Below are positions 9,004 to 14,944 of a stretch of DNA of 44,391 nt, one piece after another (position 1 is the stretch's first letter; each line of letters begins with the position of its first letter). The notes beneath the pieces were generated by a model that saw only the letters and a list, made by a program, of their open reading frames with translations, searched no databases and had not been told where the DNA came from. Made by a program: the position numbers and the translations under genes. The stretch comes from Sulfuricurvum sp. (GTDB lineage: Bacteria > Campylobacterota > Campylobacteria > Campylobacterales > Sulfurimonadaceae), in the NCBI GenBank assembly GCA_024637215.1, contig JAGXFM010000003.1, positions 1 through 44,391 on the forward strand, in the 5' to 3' direction.

Positions 9004-9173
9004 GCTGCACTTTGCTTGACTGCATTATGCACCATTTTTACCCCGTTTCCTTCTGAGAACTTTGAAGCTCTATAAACTTCGGCATGAAGGGAGTTTGAAT
9101 GTGTTAACTTTACATTTTATAGGTTTATGCAAATTACACAAAACTTTACATAAAGTTTACACATCACTTTACA
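8989..9173. repeat. ACTTTACA repeats in an AT-rich control region
   Basis: The octamer ACTTTACA occurs at 9107-9114, 9143-9150 and 9166-9173 on the plus strand, and in reverse (TGTAAAGT) at 8989-8996, overlapping the palindrome. A related GTTTACA lies at 9155-9161. The 240 bases between the recombinase and the 133-residue gene are AT-rich and show no convincing gene. The pattern suits arm-type recombinase sites, an operator array or a small origin. Confidence 0.55.
8992..9013. repeat. Perfect 22-bp palindrome at the recombinase start
   Basis: AAAGTGCAGCA (8992-9002) is followed at once by its exact reverse complement (9003-9013). The annotated ATG of the recombinase lies at the centre. Such a site could be a dimeric repressor operator, a recombination crossover site, or a hairpin that hides the start codon in the mRNA. 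Confidence 0.8.
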
Positions 9174-9254
9174 AATTTTTGCACAATTTCATGAGTGAAA
9201 TGTCAATTTTTCAAACACTACCTTTTGAATACTCACGTATTTGTTTTAAGTATA

Positions 9255-9656
9255 TTAATCTTGTTGAATCTCCAAATCCAACTTACTGATTATTTTTGAT
9301 AGCTTGTTGGCAATCGCCAATGTCTCATATTTGGAAAAATCATATGATAATGCTTCTTGTCCAGACCGATATATAAAGGCATTTAGCCTTGGTGGCTTAT
9401 CTTTGATTGCCATCAGTTTGAATCTCATTTCCCCGACAAAATAATCGGTGCCGCTTGCCATGCAATTTCGATTAAAAGCATCGAATACTGACGTAAAATC
9501 GACCAATTTATCCCATGTTGAAGCAATCATTTTTGTATGAAAATACAATTTTCTAAACTGATATCGTTTAGGCAGTCTGTTAGATTCGAAAAACACCACC
9601 AGATGGCACTTGATATCCGCATTGATAGGTATAACGATCTCTTTATTTGTCAACAT
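9255..9656 (-). CDS. Hypothetical protein in the replication block, 133 residues
   Basis: I do not recognise this protein. It is soluble-looking, basic in its N-terminal half, and ends in a helical LAIANKLSKIISKLDLEIQQ tail. There is no membrane segment. Its ATG overlaps the end of the upstream HTH gene by 14 bases, so the two are probably translated together as part of the AlpA-DUF3987-HTH operon. Loss of family signal but good operon placement makes it a likely real gene with a role in the element's replication or excision (inference). Confidence 0.6.
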   Translation of the reverse strand: MLTNKEIVIPINADIKCHLVVFFESNRLPKRYQFRKLYFHTKMIASTWDKLVDFTSVFDAFNRNCMASGTDYFVGEMRFKLMAIKDKPPRLNAFIYRSGQEALSYDFSKYETLAIANKLSKIISKLDLEIQQD

Positions 9657-10149
9657 GACCGTTCTCCTTCAGCTCTCTGTGAAATCGTGAAATCTCAGTA
9701 TGAGAAATGTTATATTTTTTTCCGGATGTAATCTTTGCCGCGATTTTCCGATCTGACAATCCTGCCTCAATCCATGTAATGATATTGTTTTGCATGAAAA
9801 GCAACTTATCACGTTTCGGGGTTTTCCGAGCTTTTTTCCATTGTTTAGCCTGATTTTGTGCTATTCTGCGTAATGATGCCAAATCCTTCGAACGGTTTTT
9901 TCGATTTGGAATTTCTGTTGATTCAATCAACTCTTTAACTGCAAATAAAAATGCAATCATTTCAATCAAAATCAAATCAGTAATGACACCACCAGCTTTA
10001 AGTTTATGAAAATGGTTTTTCTTTAGTTTAAAGACTTCATAGGCCATAAGGCTGTTTTGCTTGGCGAACCAACGGATATTTTCTTTACGCATATCCACAC
10101 TTAGTAACGTTATTTCTATAATCGTTTTTTCTAATTCATTTAATTCCAT
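9643..10149 (-). CDS. HTH-containing protein of the replication block
   Basis: A 168-residue basic protein. The last 50 residues form a likely helix-turn-helix (WIEAGLSDRKIAAKITSGKKYNISHTEISRFHRELKENG), similar in style to resolvase or MobC-like HTH tails. The N-terminal 90 residues are helical and include a hydrophobic helix (LILIEMIAFLFAVKEL) that is probably buried rather than membrane-spanning. A GTG eight codons earlier is in frame, but the ATG at 10149 has AGGAGG seven bases upstream and is the better start. The gene follows the DUF3987 gene after 180 bases that hold TGTCGG repeats, which it might bind. The exact role is unknown. Confidence 0.65.
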   Translation of the reverse strand: MELNELEKTIIEITLLSVDMRKENIRWFAKQNSLMAYEVFKLKKNHFHKLKAGGVITDLILIEMIAFLFAVKELIESTEIPNRKNRSKDLASLRRIAQNQAKQWKKARKTPKRDKLLFMQNNIITWIEAGLSDRKIAAKITSGKKYNISHTEISRFHRELKENGHVDK

Positions 10150-10172
10150 TTTATTTCCTCCTAAACAATCCA

Positions 10173-10350
10173 CCGACAGCCGACAAACATAAGTAACTTC
10201 CTAAGATTAGGGGTAAACGTGTCAGTTCATTGGTATTCATTAATCTCGACACTACCGACAAATGTCGGCTAATGTCGGTATACAACATTTCGTACTTAAC
10301 ATGTTTTCAATCCCACATTATTGGGATTTATGCGCTTTTGTCGGTGTCGG
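10173..10350. repeat. Iteron-like cluster of seven TGTCGG/CCGACA hexamers
   Basis: CCGACA lies at 10173-10178, 10180-10185 and 10255-10260; its complement TGTCGG lies at 10263-10268, 10273-10278, 10339-10344 and 10345-10350. The copies at 10263 and 10273 are embedded in AATGTCGG repeats exactly one helical turn apart, and 10255-10268 forms an inverted pair. The last two are inside the 3' end of the DUF3987 gene. The cluster sits between two replication-type genes, as iterons or initiator-autoregulation sites do in small replicons. Function is inferred. Confidence 0.65.
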
Positions 10351-11653
10351 TTATATCCTTAGTATAGGTATTACCATTACCTCTTTTCGCCCATCGAATT
10401 TCTACTAAATGTTCTAAAATTGCCTGAACTTCAGTAGTCGTAGCAGGACTTACATTACGGACAATTGTACGTAATACTTGAGGTTCATCTTTGTTCAGCT
10501 GTTTTTTGATTTTTTCTTCAAGTGTTGTTTTTCCAGTTGTTTTTTCCTGTGCATACAAAAGCACTTTCTGAAAGTGTTTTTGATGCAGATAATTCAGCAT
10601 TTGGACAGCACGTCCCATAGCATTTCCACTGATTTCGATGATATGCGGCGACGCATTTTCGATATTGACACATACCTGCAATAGCATTGCGATTCGCTGC
10701 ACAACCGTTAAAAGTCGAATTTCAAATCCGGCCGTATCGTCAAACATATCATATTTTTGACGAAATCGTTGATTAATTGACTGATGAAACTGCTTATAAA
10801 TTTTTGCAGCGTCAATACCTAAATAAAACGATTTTCCTGACGCATATTCATGAAATGTACGTGCGAATTGTTCTATCGATTCAGCATCATCTTTTGATAA
10901 TTCCTGGCGGATAGGAATTTCTTTAAACTCTCCAAAAATGACTAAAAATCTGTTCAACATACCATCACTGATCATGTCTCTCATATCTGATTGCGTAAGA
11001 TTCGATGGACCTATCGTACTTGCAGCATATAGCCCCATACCTTGCACCATCAGATGTTGAGAACGCTTGCTGTCTTTGAGTTTTCGAGTGATTAAAACAC
11101 CTGAGTCAAAAATCTGCATGAGTGCTCTCAGTAAGCTAGCTTTAACGGTATCGTTCTTAGAAGCTCTGTAAAGCTTCCCATACTCATCCACAAAGAAATG
11201 AATTGCACTTTTTGCAAAAATAGGTTGTTCGAATCCCTCTGCCGAAGCAGCATCCAGAAACATATCCGGAAAAACACTATCTTTTGATTTCTTTTCCGCT
11301 TTTGAGTACTGATCGTCCAACCAATATAACAAATATTTTCGCACGGTATTGGCCAATACCGATTTTCCCATGCCAGACCGTGCAAAATATGCGAAAAACA
11401 AGATAATCGGTCGCCCTTTTGCATCTTTTTCTTGACTTACCGTTGCACCGCTGCATAGCGCCGGCAATGCACACAATATGCTTAACACAATACTATCCAT
11501 GCTTGCTTGCGTAATTTTGTCAAATGACCGTACAATTTGATAAAATTGCATAGTCAATATATTTTCCCAAACAAGATTACTGTATGCTTGCTCAGTTCTT
11601 TCGCAAGAACATTTTTTTGAAGAGATAGTTGCCGCTGTCTCTTCATAGTTCAT
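10328..11653 (-). CDS. DUF3987-type ATPase, replication protein of the element
   Basis: A 441-residue P-loop protein. Walker A is ARSGMGKSVL (about residues 91-100) and Walker B is HFFVDEYG (152-159). A conserved stretch with GLYAASTIGPSNL and DMISDGMLNRFLVIF follows. This pattern fits the DUF3987 family, RepA/D5-like helicase-type ATPases common on plasmids, satellites and integrative elements. The C-terminus (from about 385) looks like a winged helix (RTIVRNVSPATTTEVQAILEHLVEIRWAKR). Its start overlaps the AlpA gene's stop (ATGA at 11650-11653). It probably loads or unwinds DNA at the element's own origin, perhaps at the nearby TGTCGG repeats; that link is inference. Confidence 0.8.
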   Translation of the reverse strand: MNYEETAATISSKKCSCERTEQAYSNLVWENILTMQFYQIVRSFDKITQASMDSIVLSILCALPALCSGATVSQEKDAKGRPIILFFAYFARSGMGKSVLANTVRKYLLYWLDDQYSKAEKKSKDSVFPDMFLDAASAEGFEQPIFAKSAIHFFVDEYGKLYRASKNDTVKASLLRALMQIFDSGVLITRKLKDSKRSQHLMVQGMGLYAASTIGPSNLTQSDMRDMISDGMLNRFLVIFGEFKEIPIRQELSKDDAESIEQFARTFHEYASGKSFYLGIDAAKIYKQFHQSINQRFRQKYDMFDDTAGFEIRLLTVVQRIAMLLQVCVNIENASPHIIEISGNAMGRAVQMLNYLHQKHFQKVLLYAQEKTTGKTTLEEKIKKQLNKDEPQVLRTIVRNVSPATTTEVQAILEHLVEIRWAKRGNGNTYTKDITDTDKSA

Positions 11654-11850
11654 GGTTTTACTCCATTTTCACTTTTCCATTCTCCGTTCATCAGTGCAAT
11701 AATTTCACTTTCTTTCCATGCACTTACGCCTGGCGAGGGCTTACACTGTTTTGGAAACAACCCCTTTTTGATATTTTCATAAATTGTCGAATTTGAAAGC
11801 CCTGTACGGATCTTCACCTCTGGCATACGTAACAATCTTTCCTGATCCAT
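11650..11850 (-). CDS. AlpA-family excisionase/regulator
   Basis: A 66-residue MerR-like winged helix: LLRMPEVKIRTGLSNSTIYENIKKGLFPKQCKPSPGVSAW. This is the typical AlpA pattern (recognition helix followed by a wing with SPGVSAW). Family members activate integrase or replication genes, or act as recombination directionality factors, in P4-like and satellite elements. It is first in the operon with the DUF3987 ATPase, joined by an ATGA overlap. It is transcribed away from the 308-residue gene across a 117-base divergent promoter region. Confidence 0.85.
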   Translation of the reverse strand: MDQERLLRMPEVKIRTGLSNSTIYENIKKGLFPKQCKPSPGVSAWKESEIIALMNGEWKSENGVKP

Positions 11851-11967
11851 TTGAATCCTTTCGTGTTGGTATAGTCCGATTTGGACAACAACATTATGAT
11901 TTTCTTTTGAGTCAAAAAATTGTAAAATTGTGACGAAAACATCCTCATATTTTTTTAAGGTTTATAA

Positions 11968-12894
11968 ATGGGTGCCTATAATTTAAGATTAACTGCTTTT
12001 CAAAATGTTTTTGGAATTACTCGAAGAAATGCTGGGAACAGGCTTCGAAAAGACAAGAAGAAAATGAAACCAATAGAAAAGTTTATTGCTATGCTTTCAA
12101 CTGAAGACATTGAAGAGATATGTAAAATTGTGGAAGGTAGTTCGTACGCAAAATCTTTAAATGTTTCCGTGTACACCCTTTATACTGCTGAACACATACC
12201 TATTGAAAAACTTCATATTTATGAAAAACATTCAGATTTCACTCTTCTCTACGATCCCTCAATCACATCATCAGAAAAAACAAAAAAAAATCGTAGGAAA
12301 AAAATCGAAGCTCATTTCGAGCATCAAATGGAACTACAAGTAAATGATATTATCGCAAGGCATGAATTTGACAATTGGATTCAAAATATTGAAAAGGAAT
12401 ATGGTGATATCGAGCCTCGTTTAAAATCAATTGCTTTAGACTGTTTCTTAAATCAAGACAAACGTAGTCTTAAAGAAATTGAACTCGAAATGAATTACCA
12501 AAAAAAATTACGTATCAAAAATTTAGTAGTAATAAACAACAAAGATGCATTTGATACAAATAAGCTATTTATTGAGCAAGAATGTACTGATTTTTTCAAA
12601 AATATAACTGATCATGATATTGAAATTAAAAACTTTGATCCTTTCGACATTGAAACATTTATATCATATGAAAATGAAAGAAATCAATTTTCTTTACTTA
12701 TCCATAGGCAAAAACATGAAAGATATTTAGATAAAAATCAAATCATAAATTTTTTACTTCAGCATTTTCATCTATTGAGATCATCATTTATAGCTGAAGC
12801 AATTCAGCTTAATAAATTGACAATTAAATTTCTTGCTAGAAAAAAATTTACTGAACTTATTGATCTTTATCTGATTAACTTAGAATATGAATAA
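11968..12894 (+). CDS. Hypothetical AT-rich gene, 308 residues
   Basis: I do not recognise the family. The N-terminus (AFQNVFGITRRNAGNRLRKDKKKM, about residues 10-33) could be a small basic DNA-binding helix pair. The rest is charged and helical, with many Lys, Glu, Ile and Asn, and no membrane segment. AAGG lies eight bases upstream of the ATG. Its base composition is clearly more AT-rich than the flanking genes, suggesting a separate origin. It is divergent from AlpA, so it could be the element's regulator or a cargo gene; neither is shown. Confidence 0.6.
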   Translation: MGAYNLRLTAFQNVFGITRRNAGNRLRKDKKKMKPIEKFIAMLSTEDIEEICKIVEGSSYAKSLNVSVYTLYTAEHIPIEKLHIYEKHSDFTLLYDPSITSSEKTKKNRRKKIEAHFEHQMELQVNDIIARHEFDNWIQNIEKEYGDIEPRLKSIALDCFLNQDKRSLKEIELEMNYQKKLRIKNLVVINNKDAFDTNKLFIEQECTDFFKNITDHDIEIKNFDPFDIETFISYENERNQFSLLIHRQKHERYLDKNQIINFLLQHFHLLRSSFIAEAIQLNKLTIKFLARKKFTELIDLYLINLEYE

Positions 12895-13162
12895 AACCCT
12901 CTTCACAAACCCCATTTTAACTGCTAAAATTTTCCCAGTCGCGACCGAGAACGTTCTCACCCTTTGGAAAAGAGCCGTGTAAGACTAACGCACTCTTTTC
13001 ACTTACAGCCAAAAGTCCTGATCCGATTTTTGCCACTGTTGAATTGTAAAAAAAGGCCCAATCAGAGGAGAACCTTCTGATGTCTGATTTTCGCACAACG
13101 CGAAGTCATGTTGTGAAGAGTGATCTTTGATCGCTCTTCCTTGAAAAGAACGGAGAAATAGT
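12895..13162. other. Non-coding stretch rich in dyads
   Basis: No convincing gene on either strand. It contains GTCGCGAC (12938-12945, 8-bp palindrome) next to GAGAACGTTCTC (12947-12958, perfect 12-bp palindrome), an imperfect stem ATCAGAGG...CCTTCTGAT around 13060-13082, CACAAC...GTTGTG around 13094-13115, and a strong hairpin at 13115-13139. The density of dyads is above what a plain spacer would show. It could hold a small RNA, operators or a transfer or replication signal. Confidence 0.5.
13115..13139 (+). promoter_or_regulatory. Strong hairpin before the small-gene operon
   Basis: GAAGAGTGATC pairs with GATCGCTCTTC around a TTT loop: 11 pairs with one G-U. No T-run follows, so it is not a classical terminator. 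It ends 24 bases before the ATG at 13163 and could stabilise or regulate the operon mRNA. Confidence 0.5.
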
Positions 13163-13537
13163 ATGAACTTTATTATGACAGTACTTATAGTTGGAATGAA
13201 TATTCTATGTGTAGTGTTGATCTTTTATACCATCAAACACCCAAAAACACTACATTCAGAGGAAATTATTGCCCTCATTGATGAGCGAATCGCTTATCAC
13301 ACCAGAGGCGATGAGATGGAGCAGATTATTTTCGGTCCGCCGCAGAGTATCTGGAATGCTCCGCACTATGCCAAGCTCAAAGGGGAAGTGAGTGAGCACC
13401 TTCAAGAAGCTGAACTCGATAGTGTTATTGTACTGATCGAGCATCAGCGCCTAAAAACCCTTCAGATCGAGGAGTTGAAGCTGAAACTGCAGTTGTCCCA
13501 AATAAATCCTATTGATCAAGGTGAGAAGAATGGGTAA
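13163..13537 (+). CDS. Membrane-anchored hypothetical protein, 124 residues
   Basis: I do not recognise the family. Residues 3-25 form one membrane helix (FIMTVLIVGMNILCVVLIFYTI). The rest is soluble and ends in a charged helix likely to form a coiled coil (LIEHQRLKTLQIEELKLKLQLSQ). CGGAGA lies about six bases upstream of the ATG. It is the first gene of a run of tiny plus-strand genes (13163-14590), several with membrane segments, which suggests an envelope-associated function of the element. Confidence 0.65.
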   Translation: MNFIMTVLIVGMNILCVVLIFYTIKHPKTLHSEEIIALIDERIAYHTRGDEMEQIIFGPPQSIWNAPHYAKLKGEVSEHLQEAELDSVIVLIEHQRLKTLQIEELKLKLQLSQINPIDQGEKNG

Positions 13538-13581
13538 TATACTTTTATTACTCAATGATTTATACCTAAAGGGAGAAGATT

Positions 13582-13797
13582 ATGAAACACACTAAAGCGC
13601 TCTATTTGATCATCGCGATCGGATGCGGTATCGCAACCGGATATTGGTTTAAAACACCATCACAAGAAAGTAGCCAAGCCATTTTGTTTGTGGCATTCTC
13701 ACTGGTCTTTATCGGTATTGCCGGATTGATCGGTAAACGTCTGGGTAAAAAACCAACCGTCGCTTATGAAAACCACACTGATCCGAGCGGTCAATAA
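13582..13797 (+). CDS. Two-helix membrane protein, 71 residues
   Basis: A very small protein with two membrane helices, ALYLIIAIGCGIATGYWF (about 5-22) and AILFVAFSLVFIGIAGLIG (33-51), joined by a short polar loop. AGGGAGA lies just upstream of the ATG. Its 3' end overlaps the WGR gene by 32 bases, which implies coupled translation. No family is recognised. Confidence 0.65.
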   Translation: MKHTKALYLIIAIGCGIATGYWFKTPSQESSQAILFVAFSLVFIGIAGLIGKRLGKKPTVAYENHTDPSGQ

Positions 13798-13999
13798 TCG
13801 CTGGCGATTTTATCGTCTTGAGCTGATCGGCAATCTCTTCGGTGAGAGTATTCTTATACGCACGTATGGAAGCCTCCTAAGAGCCAAACCGACCCAAACC
13901 ATAACTGAGCTCTATGCAAACCATTCAGAAGCGTATGAAGCCTATCAAACGCTTCTTCTGCAAAAGAGCAAGCGGGGATATTGTCCTAAAGGGCAATAA
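13766..13999 (+). CDS. Stand-alone WGR domain protein, 77 residues
   Basis: Nearly the whole protein matches the WGR fold: WRFYRLELIGNLFGESILIR, then a turn, then a helix HSEAYEAYQTLLLQKSKRGY. In PARPs and other proteins WGR domains bind nucleic acid. The eponymous WGR triplet is not intact here: the region reads RTYGSL. The start overlaps the upstream membrane gene, and the stop TAA overlaps the next ATG. A solo WGR protein among tiny membrane proteins is unusual. Role unknown. Confidence 0.7.
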   Translation: MKTTLIRAVNNRWRFYRLELIGNLFGESILIRTYGSLLRAKPTQTITELYANHSEAYEAYQTLLLQKSKRGYCPKGQ

Positions 14000-14178
14000 T
14001 GAAACGTCTTATTATCTGGGGAGGGTTTTACCTCCCCGTACTTGTGTTGGCATGGTATGCTCAAAATTTCACCGACTATCTGCAAAGTATACTCGGAGTG
14101 CTGATAGGAGCACTGCTGTGCTTTATCCTCACCCACAAGGATACTCCATGGGTGAGGAATCTACTGGAGCGGTTTTAA
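13999..14178 (+). CDS. Small membrane protein, 59 residues
   Basis: The ATG at 13999 overlaps the stop of the WGR gene (TAATG). It encodes two probable membrane helices, LIIWGGFYLPVLVLAWY and YLQSILGVLIGALLCFIL, followed by a short tail ending in WVRNLLERF. The tight overlap and hydrophobic pattern support a real gene. No family is recognised. Confidence 0.55.
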   Translation: MKRLIIWGGFYLPVLVLAWYAQNFTDYLQSILGVLIGALLCFILTHKDTPWVRNLLERF

Positions 14179-14232
14179 CCGCTCTATCATTTATACGAAA
14201 GATCTGTAAAACGATGAGACAAAGGAATGAAG

Positions 14233-14499
14233 ATGTTAAAAGCATTTGTATTGATCGTACTGGTCTATCTGTTTGTACGCACACTCCTAGATTACAAAGC
14301 GTCATTATCTACTACGAAGATGTCGAAAAAGAGCAAACGCGGCTTTATGAGCAATTTCGGATCATTTACCCAAACGAGCGATTCATTTGGATCTCACCGA
14401 GGATATCAAGGGATGAAGACTAATCCGGTAACCGGTTTAGCGATGATAGGGAATGTTGATGTCTGCGGCAATCCATATGGGTTTAGTAATGATGACTAA
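14233..14499 (+). CDS. Membrane-anchored small protein, 88 residues
   Basis: One N-terminal membrane helix (LKAFVLIVLVYLFVRTLL) and a polar tail rich in Gly, Ser and Phe. An ATG at 14227 is in frame but sits directly on the AAAGGA ribosome binding site; the ATG at 14233, six bases after it, is the better start. It continues the small-gene operon. No family is recognised. Confidence 0.6.
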   Translation: MLKAFVLIVLVYLFVRTLLDYKASLSTTKMSKKSKRGFMSNFGSFTQTSDSFGSHRGYQGMKTNPVTGLAMIGNVDVCGNPYGFSNDD

Positions 14500-14590
14500 A
14501 GCTAAACGAATCGCAGGGGTATTGATACTAATCGATCTGATCACTTTTGGATCGGGAGCGATTTACAGTGTATTGATAGCTCTCAATTAG
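14492..14590 (+). CDS. Possible membrane micropeptide, 32 residues
   Basis: The ATG lies within the end of the upstream gene. The peptide starts MTKAKR and then forms one hydrophobic helix (IAGVLILIDLITF...IYSVLIAL). It overlaps the 3' end of the convergent XRE gene by 8 bases. The basic-then-hydrophobic pattern and the operon of similar genes support it, but its length makes chance possible. Confidence 0.35.
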   Translation: MTKAKRIAGVLILIDLITFGSGAIYSVLIALN

Positions 14591-14837
14591 GTTTAAAAAA
14601 ATCGGTGATGTCGCATTCGAGAATATGGGCAATCTGATAGAGGTGCTTGATATTAAAGTGCTGTTTATCCAAATAGAGTTCACTCTGAGAGATCAGTCCG
14701 GGGGATTTGAGATTCATCGCGTAAGAGAGATCAAGCTGGGTTAAACCGTTGAGTTCACGAAGCGATTTGACGTTTCTTCCGATACGTCGGTAGAGCTCGT
14801 CGATATCCTCCTGACTCAAATCATCCAATGTTCTCAA
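14583..14837 (-). CDS. XRE-family repressor, 84 residues
   Basis: A single Cro/CI-type helix-turn-helix protein: GRNVKSLRELNGLTQLDLSYAMNLKSPGLISQSEL... then a helical C-terminus (HLYQIAHILECDITDFF). The start appears to be TTG (14835-14837) with GGAG five bases upstream; no ATG is available. It is divergent from the secreted-protein gene, and a 16-bp inverted repeat lies between them, so it probably represses that gene and itself. The repressor role is inference from layout. Confidence 0.8.
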   Translation of the reverse strand: MRTLDDLSQEDIDELYRRIGRNVKSLRELNGLTQLDLSYAMNLKSPGLISQSELYLDKQHFNIKHLYQIAHILECDITDFFKPN

Positions 14838-14853
14838 TGCGGCTCCAAATAAT

Positions 14854-14913
14854 TAGCTATTACTATTTGGAGTTTACTTATGTTATACTCCTTCACACAA
14901 ATAGTAATAGCTA
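14854..14913. promoter_or_regulatory. Inverted-repeat operator flanking a promoter
   Basis: TAGCTATTACTATTTG (14854-14869) is repeated exactly inverted as CAAATAGTAATAGCTA (14898-14913), 44 bases apart start to start. A -10 box TATACT (14884-14889) lies between the arms, so the right arm covers the expected transcription start of the secreted-protein gene and the left arm the start region of the repressor gene. This is a textbook layout for XRE repression, possibly with looping. Confidence 0.75.
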
Positions 14914-14944
14914 TGTATCAAAGGATTAAGAGGAGAATTCTTCC

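Noticed and set aside
8989-9180. Possible CRISPR array
   Set aside because: Repeats are only 8 bases with irregular spacing and no cas genes.
9062-9289. 75-residue plus-strand open frame with repeating LHK-type residues
   Set aside because: The repetition comes from the DNA repeats (ACTTTACA). No ribosome site, and it runs into the opposite-strand 133-residue gene.
13531-13596. 21-codon frame between the 124- and 71-residue genes
   Set aside because: Too short, poor start context, and it overlaps the ribosome binding site of the next gene.
13914-14423. 169-residue plus-strand open frame
   Set aside because: It lies across the WGR, 59-residue and 88-residue genes in another frame. Those have coupled overlaps, ribosome sites and clear domains or membrane helices; this frame has none.
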